The position numbers were made by a program, and so were the translations under genes. From NCBI GenBank assembly GCA_963789215.1, contig CAWBJY010000012.1, forward strand, positions 124,001 to 188,000: a stretch of DNA of 64,000 bases, in the 5' to 3' direction. The DNA is from Phormidesmis sp963789215 (GTDB lineage Bacteria; Cyanobacteriota; Cyanobacteriia; Phormidesmidales; Phormidesmidaceae). Of the stretch, positions 33,843-44,200 are shown one piece after another; position 1 is the first letter of the stretch, and each line of letters begins with the position of its first letter. The notes below the pieces were generated by a model that had not been told where the DNA came from, ran no database searches, and was given only the letters and a program-made list of their open reading frames with translations.

Positions 33843-35276
33843 CTAAAGGGCGTGTGGAAAGATAGTTGTGATGAGATTCAACTGGCTTAGAGGCTTAACC
33901 AAATAGCCAGATGCACCAGATAACTTAGCTTTTATGCGACCCACAATATTTCTCTTTTGCCTAGTGGTAATAATGATTGGCGTTCTTTTAAGCAGAGGAT
34001 TCTGACGCAGTAGCTTACAGAGCTGATAGCCGTTGAAGTTCGAAATTTTGACTTCTAAAAGAATCATATCGGGCCTGTGTTTCAACACCGCAACTAAGGC
34101 ACTCGCCGGATCGTCAATAGCAATGGTTTCAAAATATTCTTGATCTAGCATCTGCCCAACAGCATCCAAAAATTCAGTATCTGTGTCGATGCACACTACC
34201 TTAAATTTTGCTGGCTGAGGGGCGAGGGTATGGGTGGAAAAGTGCAGGGCGGTGTCGGCTGCTGGCTCTTCACTAAATCCAACAGCGGTGAGGGGCTGAG
34301 GAGAATATGCGGCCAGTTCTGCTAAGTCTGAGCCTGGCACCAGAGTCTGTTTAGCCTGTAGAGACTGCGGCTGGGGAGCGCTTCTCACACCAGCATCAAA
34401 CGTATCAATACTCGACATATCAACATTCGCTATGTCAACGCTTGACGCATCAGGTAATACTTTGACCATCGACCCGTTGCTCGATGGCGTAGCGTCTGCT
34501 AGCTCGAAGGCTGAAGCTTGAGAGAATTTGCTGCTAGAAGGGCCAGGGATACGACTAGGTATCGCTGGCGGTGCGGCAGTAACTAGCCTGCCGTCCTCCA
34601 TATGAATGATGCGATCGGCGATGTCTAAAATCCGGTTGTCGTGAGTGACGAGCAAAATGGTACAGCCTTGCTGCTTGACCAAATCGTGCATCAGATCAAC
34701 AACGTCTCGCCCTGTTTTTTTGTCTAGAGAGGCGGTGGGTTCATCAGCAAGGACAAGCTTTGGTTGGCTGGCAAGGGCGCGGGCGATCGCAACTCGCTGC
34801 TTTTGCCCGCCCGATAAATTTTTAGGGTAATAGTCGATGCGATCGCCGAGTCCAACCTGCTGCAAGACCTCATCGGCTCGACTCTTTGCAACCCTACGAC
34901 TAATTTCTGGATGCATCTCCAAAGACATACACACGTTTTGCTGAGCCGTCATAAACGGCAGCAGGTTGTGCGCTTGAAAAATATATCCGATATGACGGCG
35001 TACCGCGACCAACTCGTCCTCGGAGGCACCGGCTAGGCTCTGGCCTAAACAGCTCAAAGCCCCGCTTTGGGCCGCTCGCAATCCGCCCAAGAGCGTTAGT
35101 AGAGTTGTTTTTCCCGATCCGGAAGGCCCTGTCATGATGACAATCTCGCCCGCGTTGATATCGAGATTGATGTCGAAAAGCACCTGCTTTTCTAAAGTGC
35201 CGGTGCCGTAAAAATGATTGAGGTTGCGAATACTAATGACAGGTTCCATAGAACGGGTTAGATCCTCGTAAAGCAT
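33843..35276 (-). CDS. devA: DevA-like ABC ATPase fused to a degenerate receiver domain
   Basis: 477 residues. The N-terminal ~230 form a DevA/LolD-type ABC ATPase: Walker A GPSGSGKTT (50-58), signature LSGGQKQ (154-160), Walker B LVLADEP (174-180), H-loop His212. An acidic Ser/Ala/Pro linker covers ~235-355. Residues ~357-477 have a response-regulator receiver fold (VVCIDTDTEFL, PDMILLEVKISNFNGYQLC, PIIITTRQ, GYLVKPLS). The phospho-acceptor Asp position is Glu408, and the adjacent acidic pair is D364-T365, while the conserved Thr437 and Lys461 remain. It probably powers the DevBC transporter encoded upstream on the same strand. The start may instead be the inner ATG at 35249. Confidence 0.88.
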   Translation of the reverse strand: MLYEDLTRSMEPVISIRNLNHFYGTGTLEKQVLFDINLDINAGEIVIMTGPSGSGKTTLLTLLGGLRAAQSGALSCLGQSLAGASEDELVAVRRHIGYIFQAHNLLPFMTAQQNVCMSLEMHPEISRRVAKSRADEVLQQVGLGDRIDYYPKNLSGGQKQRVAIARALASQPKLVLADEPTASLDKKTGRDVVDLMHDLVKQQGCTILLVTHDNRILDIADRIIHMEDGRLVTAAPPAIPSRIPGPSSSKFSQASAFELADATPSSNGSMVKVLPDASSVDIANVDMSSIDTFDAGVRSAPQPQSLQAKQTLVPGSDLAELAAYSPQPLTAVGFSEEPAADTALHFSTHTLAPQPAKFKVVCIDTDTEFLDAVGQMLDQEYFETIAIDDPASALVAVLKHRPDMILLEVKISNFNGYQLCKLLRQNPLLKRTPIIITTRQKRNIVGRIKAKLSGASGYLVKPLSQLNLITTIFPHAL

Positions 35277-35479
35277 TTCTGCGGAACGTCACTTTCTGTT
35301 TTTAAGTTGTTCATGATACCCACGTTTATATTGTATCAAAATGAGCTAGAAAAATTATTTTGTTTTTCCAGATGATTTTTCGAGTTCGAGTAGATTAGGT
35401 CGAAATAGCAGGGCCAGCAAGATAGAATTTGTGACCTGTTTTGATAAGCTAAATTCAGTGATTTAGGAGACTGTTGTCA

Positions 35480-35878
35480 GTGAGTCATGCAGAATTAAAA
35501 GAAGATGAGATTTTAGGTCTTTGGCGAAGTGAAGATGAAACCGTCAAAATAGAAATTTATAAAGACGAAGCCTCGAATAGCCTTAGTGGAAAAATTGTCT
35601 GGGTAGAGATTGACGAAGAAGATCCGCCGCCAGCTTTTGACGTGCTTAACCCGAATCCTAGCCTGCGAGAGCAGCCTATTGTGGGCCTTCAATGCATCAC
35701 CGGGCTGGTGTTTCACAATCGCAAAAAAGAGTGGAAAAATGGCCAGCTCTATCATCCTGAAGAGGGCAAGTCTTATCATTTGAAAGGTTGGTTTGATGAT
35801 GACAAAGTTTTGCATTTGCGAGCCTCGGTCGATTCGCTCAGTCTTTTAGGACAAACCTTTAAGTGGTACGGCGCTTAA
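35480..35878 (+). CDS. DUF2147-family protein
   Basis: A 132-residue protein. ILGLWRSEDETVKIEIYKD, SGKIVWVEIDEEDPPPAFDVLNP, GLVFHNRKKEWKNGQLYHPEEGKSYHL and LLGQTFKWYG match DUF2147, a small lipocalin-like domain often periplasmic. No signal peptide is seen here. GTG 35480 is preferred over TTG 35474, as AGGAGA lies 9 bases before it. It is the only plus-strand gene in the export region, splitting the devA gene from the MFS and devC genes. Confidence 0.8.
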   Translation: MSHAELKEDEILGLWRSEDETVKIEIYKDEASNSLSGKIVWVEIDEEDPPPAFDVLNPNPSLREQPIVGLQCITGLVFHNRKKEWKNGQLYHPEEGKSYHLKGWFDDDKVLHLRASVDSLSLLGQTFKWYGA

Positions 35879-35933
35879 ATAGCTTTTTACAATCATGATA
35901 GGGGCCGCGATAAGAGCCGTGATACGGGCTATG

Positions 35934-37280
35934 CTACGCCTCCAAGTAGGTTGGTAAAGACTCTGCTTTAGGCTGTTCTGTGGGCAGCACGTCGGGAATG
36001 AGCCTTTCTACATAGCGCAGGGGGCGGTAGCGATAGCTGACCCATGATAAAAGGCCGTGTAAAACCCCTATCGCCATAAACAACAGCCCAATGCCTCGGC
36101 CTGGGCCTACCCCAATCAGCGGCCCCATCACGCCAGATAGCGGGCCGTTAACGGCCATTAAAGGCTCAAAGACATGGTCTGAGAGTGGCCCAGCGATAAT
36201 GTAGCCGCAGGGAACAGCCAGACCTGAGACGGCCTCATTAAAGCTAAAAACGCGACCTTGAAGATCGGCGGGTGTTTTGAGCTGAAAGATGACCTGCCCT
36301 GGCCCGTGAATAAAGGGAAGCGCTAGGGAATAGAGGAAAGTTGCGATCGCAAACAAAGGCACAGAAACCCTCAGCCCAGCCGCAAAAATAGATAGCCCCA
36401 GCAGCAGGGTAAACACAAAGATCAAAGACGTTCGCCGCTTTTGACGACCGACTAAGGGCAGAAGACTGCTGCCGACAATCATCCCAATGCCACCAATAGA
36501 AAGCACGATGCCCAGCACCTTGGGCGTGGTGAACGAGAGCGCCAGCGGCGTCATCAAGACCAGAATCATCCCCTGCAAGACGTTTTTGCCACAGAAGAAG
36601 CCGAGCAGACCCAGCAGCCCAGGGCGCTGCCGCAAAAAGATCCAAGCGCAGGTAAGCTCTGCCCAAAAGGTTTTCCAAGCGGCTTTTTTCCCAGAAGGTT
36701 CTGAGTCTGCAAGCTGCCTGGGAACTGGCGGAAAGCGGACGATACTTAATGTTGCTACAGCAACTAAAAACGTGGCAAAATCGATTGCCATGATCCCCTG
36801 AAGCTGAATCAAAGAAAGGAGAATGCCTCCGAGCACAGGGGCTATAAGGCTAGCTAGCCCAACGCTCATAGACATCAATCCGCTGCCTTGAATGAGCTTG
36901 TCTTTGGGCAATAGCAGGCTGCTAGTCGCTACTAGGGCAGGCTTTTGAAAGCCGCCGAAGATAGATGCGATCGCCGTTAGCCAGTAGATATGCGTCACGC
37001 TCAAGTGACCCGTCAGAAACAGTAAAGCGATGCTTAAGGTGCTCACGCCCGCCCCAATATCGCTCAAGATCATCACCCGTCGCCGGTTCCACCGGTCGAG
37101 AAAGACCCCCGAAATCGGAGAAATGAGGACAGTAGGCAGCAGCGTGCAGAGCGAAATGATGGCAAACTCAGTGGCTGAGCCATTTTGCTGATACACCCAA
37201 ATGCCGAGGGCAAACCCCGTCAGCTCAGAGCCAATAAGGGATAGCGATTGCCCGATCCAAACGATCATAAATGTTTTCAT
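35934..37280 (-). CDS. MFS exporter (drug/siderophore efflux type)
   Basis: A 448-residue transporter with 12 helices: FMIVWIGQSLSLIGSELTGFALGIWVYQQ in helix 1, VFLDRWNRRRVM loop 2-3 motif, PVLGGILLSLI and RVFSFNEAVSGLAVP, as in PF05977-like exporters of macrolides and enterobactin (MefA/EntS type). AAAGGA lies 7 bases before the ATG. Last gene of the main minus-strand run after the two devC genes, so it may act as an alternative exporter for the product. Confidence 0.85.
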   Translation of the reverse strand: MKTFMIVWIGQSLSLIGSELTGFALGIWVYQQNGSATEFAIISLCTLLPTVLISPISGVFLDRWNRRRVMILSDIGAGVSTLSIALLFLTGHLSVTHIYWLTAIASIFGGFQKPALVATSSLLLPKDKLIQGSGLMSMSVGLASLIAPVLGGILLSLIQLQGIMAIDFATFLVAVATLSIVRFPPVPRQLADSEPSGKKAAWKTFWAELTCAWIFLRQRPGLLGLLGFFCGKNVLQGMILVLMTPLALSFTTPKVLGIVLSIGGIGMIVGSSLLPLVGRQKRRTSLIFVFTLLLGLSIFAAGLRVSVPLFAIATFLYSLALPFIHGPGQVIFQLKTPADLQGRVFSFNEAVSGLAVPCGYIIAGPLSDHVFEPLMAVNGPLSGVMGPLIGVGPGRGIGLLFMAIGVLHGLLSWVSYRYRPLRYVERLIPDVLPTEQPKAESLPTYLEA

Positions 37281-37355
37281 AGCTGTCCTTTCATCTGTTC
37301 TTGCCTCTGTTTTCGTATTTATTTCTGTGTCTGTTCCTGTATCTGCTCTCGTATT
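37281..37355. repeat. Pyrimidine-rich repeats between the MFS and devC genes
   Basis: Degenerate CTGT(T/G)(C/T)CTG and TCGTATTT units repeat through the 80-bp spacer on the plus strand. The corresponding purine-rich transcript leads into the MFS ribosome binding site. Confidence 0.45.
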
Positions 37356-37360
37356 TGCCG

Positions 37361-38527
37361 TTAAAAAACTTCTGCCGGGTCTGTCTGCTGCACGCGCATA
37401 ACTGCAATGAGGCCAGAAATGACGGCCATTGTGAGCGTAGATCCGTACATCTGGAGGATGCGAGAGAGGGTCATGTTAAAAATTAGCCCGGTCGCACCGC
37501 CTGTGAGATTGAACAGCACGCTGCTAATAATCAAGCCTGGGAAAAAGCCCAGCAGCGAGAGTAAAATGGCTTCTTCTAAGATGATCCGCAGCAGATAGAC
37601 ATTTTTGTAGCCAATGGCCTTGAGCGTGGCGTACTCTGACCAGTTGTTTGTGATATCGGCGTACAGCACCTGATAGACCAACACGACTCCCACGATCAGC
37701 CCCATAAACGTCAGGATGTCGAAAATAAAGCCGATGTTCGTACTTTCTTGCCAGTATCGGCGCTCCCATTCCATCAGCTCGGCTTTGGTCATGACGTCGA
37801 TATCACTGCCTAGCTGCTGAGCTAGCGTGCGGGCCATCTGCTGCGCGTCTGTGTCAGGTGCGAGCTGAACAATGCCGATGTCAATGCCTTCTAAATTGCG
37901 ATCGCCCTGCTTCGGCTCACGATTCGTAAAAAAGCGCAGCAGATTTTGATCGCTCATAATCAAATTGCCGTTGCCCGAAGAAAAGTTTGTGCCCAAGTTA
38001 AAGGTGCCAACAATCTCAATTTTTCGATCAGATAGTTCTGTTACAACCCCTGCCTCCCGAGGCCCTATAGAGGCCAAAGAGCGCACGTCAATCAGGGCGG
38101 TTCCCGACGACTGCAGCAGGGCCTGGTTAGCCTCAATCGCCGGAAAATCTAAAATGGGTGCTAGTGGATTAAACGCAATCACCTGAATTAGCAAAGGCTC
38201 GCGCGTGTCAGGATTTTTCCAAAAGGCATAGTCCAAATACAGCGGATAGGCTTGCTCCACCGCTGGGGTAGACTGCACCTGATACAGCACCCGGCGCGGA
38301 AAAGGCCCACCCCTGGCAAAAGACGATCGGCCTGAGCTTTTTAAGAACAGTTCGCCGTTGAGCTTTTGGAGAAAGATTAGCTGGCTGTCGTACAGCGCAT
38401 TTTTGAAGCCGGTAAACATAAACATCAGCACCACCGAAAACACAATCCCGTTGAGAGAGGTCAGCAGCTTTTTGGGGTTGTGAGTTAAGTTGAGCCAGGC
38501 CACTGAGGACTTGGGATGCCAAACCAT
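37361..38527 (-). CDS. devC: DevC-like ABC transporter permease, second copy
   Basis: A 388-residue FtsX/MacB-type permease of the DevC group. One N-terminal helix (~22-40) precedes a ~210-residue periplasmic domain (PRRVLYQVQSTPAVEQAYPLYLDYAFWKNP, IDIGIVQLAP). Three C-terminal helices follow, with LVYQVLYADITNNWSEYATLKAIGYKN, the coupling-type motif of DevC. It ends DPAEVF. It lies directly behind the other devC gene (70 bp). In a MacB-like exporter two permeases may form a heterodimer with DevA and DevB. Confidence 0.9.
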   Translation of the reverse strand: MVWHPKSSVAWLNLTHNPKKLLTSLNGIVFSVVLMFMFTGFKNALYDSQLIFLQKLNGELFLKSSGRSSFARGGPFPRRVLYQVQSTPAVEQAYPLYLDYAFWKNPDTREPLLIQVIAFNPLAPILDFPAIEANQALLQSSGTALIDVRSLASIGPREAGVVTELSDRKIEIVGTFNLGTNFSSGNGNLIMSDQNLLRFFTNREPKQGDRNLEGIDIGIVQLAPDTDAQQMARTLAQQLGSDIDVMTKAELMEWERRYWQESTNIGFIFDILTFMGLIVGVVLVYQVLYADITNNWSEYATLKAIGYKNVYLLRIILEEAILLSLLGFFPGLIISSVLFNLTGGATGLIFNMTLSRILQMYGSTLTMAVISGLIAVMRVQQTDPAEVF

Positions 38528-38596
38528 AGGAAAAGGTCTCTTGAACGAACAAAAATTGAAAACAGCGGCAAAAATCGGCCTTAAAACAAATCGGCC

Positions 38597-39793
38597 TTAA
38601 AACAAATCGGCAGGCTTAGCCTTGAGCACTCGCCGCACCGACAGCAACCCCGATAAGCTACACATGGCAATCGTCAGAAAAAAGACTTTGACAACGCGCT
38701 CACCCGTGAGATACACCGGAATGGCTCCTCCGGTAGCGGCGGCAATCAATTGATTCATGCCCACAGCGCCCAGCAGCCCCGGAAAAAATCCCATCAGCGA
38801 CAGCAAAATAGCCTGCTGCAAAATCAGCTGAAACAAAAAGCGATTGCGATATCCCATCGCCTTGAGCGTGGCGTATTCGCTGTAGTTTCGAGCGATGTCC
38901 GTGTAGAGGATTTGGTAGACAATAGAAGCGCCCACGATTAGGGCAACGCCAACCCCAAGCGTGAAAATTGTCCCCATGGCCGTCGCCTGTAGCCAGTAGG
39001 TATGGTCGCGATCAATCATGTCCGCTTTGGAATAGACTGCCACATCTGGCGGCAAGGCTTGCCGAATCGATTCGACCACTGCTGCGATATCTTGATTGGG
39101 TTCAACTTGCAACAGACCCAAATCAATCCGCTCTAGGGAGCGCTCAGAAAAAAAGCGAATAAAGTTTTGATCTGACGTCATGACGGTGCCATTGGCCGCA
39201 AGCCCGCCGCCGAGCTGATACTGGCCGCCAATAACCGCCCGCCGTCCGGCAGCTTCTGTGACGGTTCCCGTCGATTGGGGGCCGTATTCCATTCGCGACA
39301 GGCGATCGAAGAGCACCGTATCTCGCTGCGAAAGGGCATTGATACTGGCGCTGGTGCTGACTTCATCTATCAGAAAAGGCCGATCTGCCGGATTGAAGCC
39401 GTAGGTTAAGACAAAGTAGGTCTGAAGTGTTTCAGGATTTTTCCAGGGAAGATAGCCCACATAAAGCGGAATGGCTTTGGCGACGCCGTTTACCCCTGCG
39501 GCCTGATACAGCCGCTCGCGGGGAAAGGGACGGGTGTCGGTGCCATTGATCGACAGCGGTGAAATCAAAAAGATTTGAGCATCTAGCTGGGCGTAGGTTA
39601 TTTGGGCGGTGGCGGCCAACGCGCCCAAAACGCCCAGGTTCAAAAAATTGAGCAGCACGGCAAAGGCCACCCCTGCCACCCCGACAACCAGCCGAGTGCG
39701 ATCGTAGGTCAAATTGAACCAGGCGACGGGTGCCAGATTCTTTAAGAAGGAGGATTTGCCGCTTGGGCGTGGCTTAACCGGCTGCTTAGTCAT
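38597..39793 (-). CDS. devC: DevC-like ABC transporter permease, first copy
   Basis: About 398 residues, paralogous to the following permease: VAWFNLTYDRTRLVVGVAGVAFAVLL helix, periplasmic domain with YVGYLPWKNPETLQ, then IVYQILYTDIARNYSEYATLKAMGYRNRFL and two further helices, ending KPADLF. The ATG at 39793 starts 12 bp after the devB stop; a GTG at 39805 abuts that stop and would add four residues. Both permeases belong to the DevC group that works with DevA and DevB to export glycolipids and related molecules. Confidence 0.9.
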   Translation of the reverse strand: MTKQPVKPRPSGKSSFLKNLAPVAWFNLTYDRTRLVVGVAGVAFAVLLNFLNLGVLGALAATAQITYAQLDAQIFLISPLSINGTDTRPFPRERLYQAAGVNGVAKAIPLYVGYLPWKNPETLQTYFVLTYGFNPADRPFLIDEVSTSASINALSQRDTVLFDRLSRMEYGPQSTGTVTEAAGRRAVIGGQYQLGGGLAANGTVMTSDQNFIRFFSERSLERIDLGLLQVEPNQDIAAVVESIRQALPPDVAVYSKADMIDRDHTYWLQATAMGTIFTLGVGVALIVGASIVYQILYTDIARNYSEYATLKAMGYRNRFLFQLILQQAILLSLMGFFPGLLGAVGMNQLIAAATGGAIPVYLTGERVVKVFFLTIAMCSLSGLLSVRRVLKAKPADLF

Positions 39794-39805
39794 AGATTTC
39801 AACAC

Positions 39806-41218
39806 TTACTCCGAATCCTGAACAGCGTTTGTCTCTCTGTCTCTGGCGAATGCATTGCTAGAGAACCCATCACCAGAGAACTCATTGCTAGAGAACTCAT
39901 CGCTAGAGAATTCATTGCTAGAGAATTCGTTATCAGAAGATTCGATACCAGAAGATCCGGCAGCCGGCTCCACATCAATGCGAACATCGACCTGCAAATT
40001 GGTAAAAGACGCGACCGCCTCGCTGTTTTCTAGGCGAATTTTGACTTCCACAACCCGCGCATCGTTTAGCGCCGCCGGATCGTCGTCCAAAATGTTGTTT
40101 TTGAAAATTTCGTTGCCAACAGAGGTCACCGTGCCCTTTAGTTCATCTTGAAAAGCCCGGTTACGGCTAATGACGGTAACCGGCTGACCCGGTTTCACTA
40201 AGCTGGCATCGGACTCGTACACTTCGGCCACCACGTACATATCACGGGTGTTGCCCATTTTGAGCAGGGTGCCGCCGCCCTGTCCGCTATCGATGGCACT
40301 TTCGCCACTGCTGGTCAAAATTCGCAGAACTTGCCCGGTTTGGGGGGCGCGCACCAGGGTGCTCTCTAGCTGAGCCTCGGCGACATCGAGGCTGCGCTGG
40401 AGTGAGGCCAATTGATTTTGCCCTCGGGTGCGCTGCAAATCGGCCTGGGCCACCTGAAGATCGGCAGCGGCCTCAGCTAGTTCCTGCGTTCGCGTGGACT
40501 GTAGCTGGCTCAAGGTCGCACGGGCCTGGTTAATCTGTTCTTGAAGCTGAAGCACCTCCCCCTGCCGCTGGTCAAGGTCTTGCTGGGAAATTGCACCTTG
40601 GTTGTAGAGCGCCAAAAACCTTTCCAGGTCGGCGGCGGCTCGGTCGTACTCGACTTCAATGCGTCGCACCGAAGCGGCCTGAGCTGCGACCGTGCTGTTT
40701 TGGGGGGCATTAGTGGTATTAAGCCGAGTCGCGGCTGCCGTAATTCTGACCTGTTCAGACTGCGTATTGGTTTGTAGCTGCTGCTTGGCCTCTGCTATCT
40801 GGCTTTCGATTAAGTCCCAGTTGGCTAGCTCTTCTCGGTAGCCATTGAGGTAGGCAATAATATCACCGCGCTCCACGGTGCTGCCTTCTTCTACCAGCAA
40901 CTCGGCCACAATGCTGCCGAGGGGAATGCCCACGTCTGTGACGCCACCCTCAGGTTCTATGCGGCCTAGCGCTGCCACTTGAGTTTGAGCTGCGGTGGCT
41001 TTGGTCGCTTCTTGTGGGGCATAGGTGCGGGGTTGGCTGATGGTGCGAATGGCCGTGAGAGGCAAGCCTACTGCTAGAGCCGCGCCCAGGGCAACGAGCC
41101 AGCCCCAGGCACCCCAGCTGGCGATCGCCCGGCGGAATTTGTTATCGTTGCCCGCTTGCCGGTTGATAGCTGCGATCGCATCATTAGCTCGGGAGTAGTT
41201 GTCTTGGTTGAAGGCCAT
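39806..41218 (-). CDS. devB: DevB-like membrane-fusion adaptor (HlyD family)
   Basis: A 470-residue periplasmic adaptor: one N-terminal helix (~36-60), biotinyl-lipoyl halves (VAALGRIEPEGGVTDVGIPLG; TLVRAPQTGQVLRIL), a long coiled-coil hairpin (~130-285, ERGDIIAYLNG, RRIEVEYDRAAADLE), and a beta-barrel (MYVVAEVYESDASLVKPGQPVTV). It links inner permease to outer-membrane TolC. The C-terminal ~45 residues are tandem NEFSS/DEFSS repeats encoded by a 15-bp DNA repeat, absent from usual DevB proteins. First gene after the PKS (60 bp), so export is linked to biosynthesis. Confidence 0.9.
   Translation of the reverse strand: MAFNQDNYSRANDAIAAINRQAGNDNKFRRAIASWGAWGWLVALGAALAVGLPLTAIRTISQPRTYAPQEATKATAAQTQVAALGRIEPEGGVTDVGIPLGSIVAELLVEEGSTVERGDIIAYLNGYREELANWDLIESQIAEAKQQLQTNTQSEQVRITAAATRLNTTNAPQNSTVAAQAASVRRIEVEYDRAAADLERFLALYNQGAISQQDLDQRQGEVLQLQEQINQARATLSQLQSTRTQELAEAAADLQVAQADLQRTRGQNQLASLQRSLDVAEAQLESTLVRAPQTGQVLRILTSSGESAIDSGQGGGTLLKMGNTRDMYVVAEVYESDASLVKPGQPVTVISRNRAFQDELKGTVTSVGNEIFKNNILDDDPAALNDARVVEVKIRLENSEAVASFTNLQVDVRIDVEPAAGSSGIESSDNEFSSNEFSSDEFSSNEFSGDGFSSNAFARDRETNAVQDSE
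39844..39950. repeat. 15-bp in-frame minisatellite at the 3' end of devB
   Basis: About seven degenerate 15-bp units such as GAGAACTCATTGCTA and GAGAATTCATTGCTA on the plus strand, encoding SSNEF-type pentapeptides on the minus strand. Confidence 0.85.
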
Positions 41219-41277
41219 AGGAGGTGCTTTGAATACGGGGGTATAGCGGTAAAAAGGTGATGGGAAATGCGCGATCG

Positions 41278-44200
41278 CTATCTTAGTAGCGGTAGAACGG
41301 ACGGCTGTTGAACCGATTGCTGTTGAACGGATTGGAGATAGGTTTCGATCAGTTCACCGAGCGCTTGGACATGGGGACTTTTGACCATGCTGTAGTGGTC
41401 GCCGCGAGCTTGGACGACCCGCAGACGATGCCCTACTAGCTGCTGCCAGCCCAAAGCGTCGCGATCGCTCGTGATCGAACTGGTCTCTTGAGCTTGTACC
41501 CAGAACATCGGTGCGCCCGTGACATCAGGCGTAGCGACATATTGCTTAAGCGCGGTGTCGTTGCTTTGAAACACGTTGTAAAGCGCGAGCATGTGCGATC
41601 GCCCAAACGACTCAGGCAGCACCTTTACCGCCACTGCCCTGCGCCGTATTTCCTCAAGCTGATCGGCCAGGGCCAGGGCGCGAAAGCGTTCTGATAGCGC
41701 TAAAGGCTGGGTCTGTGCATCTGGAATCTCTAAGCTGCGGGCAAAAACGAGGAGCTGGCTCAAGGACGGTTCGGCACCTTCCTTTTGAATCGGGGCAGGG
41801 CTATCGAGCATGATTACCGCAGTGGTTTGCTGGGTAGTTTGCTGGGTGGTTCCTTGGGCATTGAGCTGTTGAGCCATTTCGTAGGCCACGACCCCGCCCA
41901 TCGACCAGCCGCCGAGAGTATAGGGGCCGTTGGGCTGGACGGTCTTGATAGCCGCGATATAGTCGCGGGCCATCGCCTGAATATTCGTATGGGGCTTTTG
42001 CCCATCGTCTAGGCCCGCAGCCCGCAGTCCGTAAAAAGGGCGCTGAGGATCGAGCGATCGCAGCAGCGTGGTGTAGCAAGCGACCCCGCCACCAATCGGA
42101 TGCACAAAAAACAGGGGTGAATAGACATCCTGATTGCCCTGCCGCATTCGCAGAAGCGATAGGGATGAACCGTTCGTGGGCGCTATAGCGGCAGTGATTG
42201 CTGGCGGCTCTGGCTCTGGCTCTGGCGGCGCTGCTTCTGCTTCAAAAGTTTGGCCTTCAAAGGCTGCTAGTTCCTCAGCGTAAGTGTCTTGCAGGTAGGT
42301 CGTCAGAGTAGCGATCGTTGCGTTATCGAGTAAGACGTTGCTACTTAGCTCTACCCCTAGTTTTTGCTGTAGCTGGGTAGTCAGCCCCAAGCTGCTGAGC
42401 GAATCTCCGCCTAGCTCAAAGAAATTGTCATTCATGCCCACCGGCTGAATGCCCAGGAAGTCTTGCCATAGCTGCGACAAAAAGAACTCTAGCGGCGAGT
42501 GAGGGGCGACATAAGCGACGCTGAGCGGTGGCCGGGGATACTGGGTGGCATTGGCATCAGGAGTCTGACGGAGCAAAAACTGCTGCAAAAATTCGTGCGG
42601 GTCAAATGCCGCCTGCTGCTGCAACAGGGCATCTAAATCTTGAGTCGAAACCACTACGCGAGGCGCAGACTGTCGCAACAGCCGATCAAAAGCGGCCTGA
42701 CCTTCTGTGGGCTTGATGCCTAAAATCAGATCTCCAATCGGTAGCTGATCGGCCATCGCATTAGCTCGGCTGCTCTCTTTATCATGGGCGGCGGATTTGG
42801 CGGCGACTGCCATCCCCACTTCTAGCCACTCAGTCCAGTCAATCGAGAGGGTGAAGGTATCTCTGTGGGTGCTTTGGTGAATTGCAAAGGCATCGAGAAA
42901 GTCGTTGGCAGCGCAGTAGGCCACCTGGCCAAAGAGCGTTTTGTACAGGGTGGCGCTCAACGACGAGCTGAGAACAAAAATGTCGAGCGAGCGGTGGCTC
43001 AGCACCTGATGGAGTACCAGGGTGCCTTGAACTTTGGCCGCTAGAATGCGATCGCTATCTGCTCTGCTCCGCGCCTGAACAATCCCGCCCTTATCGGCTA
43101 GCCCCGCACAGTGAATCACCCCGTTAATCGGGCCAAATTCGGCTTCGGCTTCGGCCACAACGCGAGCCATGTCTTCTACGCAAGCGACATCGCCAGATAA
43201 AACCTTCACCTTGCCACCAGCCGCTTCTACCGCTTGCAGGCTGCGAATGATTTGAGCGGTTGGCTCATCGTCATCGTGGGCAGCTAGCCAAGTCTGCCAC
43301 TGGTCTTGTGGCAAAAACTCAGAGCGTTTGACAAGCACTAGCCGGGCCTGCACGGTGCTAGCGAGATACTGCGCCAAGCTCAGGCCTACGCCGCCCGTTC
43401 CGCCGGTAATGAGATAAACCCCCTGAGGACGTAGCCGGGGAACTGGAGACGTGGAATTGACTGTATCGTCTGTCTCGCTGGGCTTATCCAATTTTGAACC
43501 CTGAGCTGGGATGTAGGTGGGTAGCCAGCGGGTGCGGCCTCGGTAGGCGATATCGGTATCTGGAGACGCGCTCAGGCATTCGGCCAACAGCAGATCGATG
43601 GCCTGAGCGGGATATGTGCGATCGCCCGCTGGCAGAACGATATCGAGGCTGCGGCACTTGAGGTGGGGATATTCCAGCGGCAAAACCTTGATAGGTGCTA
43701 GCAAGGTGGATTGGGCTGGCAGCGTGGGTTCGTCTCCTGTGACTTCGTGAACACCGTTGACAATGGCAATCAGGTCGGTGTCTGGGAAATGGGGCTGTTT
43801 GCCCAAGCTTTGTGCCAGCGATAGCAGCGTGTGCAGTCCTAAGCGCTGGGTTTGGTGGACGCTCGCTAAGGAAAAATCAGGCTGGGTGGCGGCGGTGAGC
43901 GTCCAGCCGTGGATAATTTTGGTGGGGCGCTGATTGCGCTGCTGCAAGTACTCGATCATTCGGTCGAAATCGGCAGGATTGTCTGGGTTGATCGTCAAGG
44001 CGCGATCGCCCATCTGATCTCTTGCCTGATTACCTTTTACCTGCCACCTATCTCCAGGCACCACCGTCCACACCGACTGGCCCAAGCCTCTAAGCCGTTC
44101 TACTAACCGATCGCCCACACCGCAGCCGTCTAAAAAGATTAGCCAGGTGAGCGGATTGGCTCGGATAGTCAGCTCGGCAGCTAGCGCGTCGGGAAGCTGC

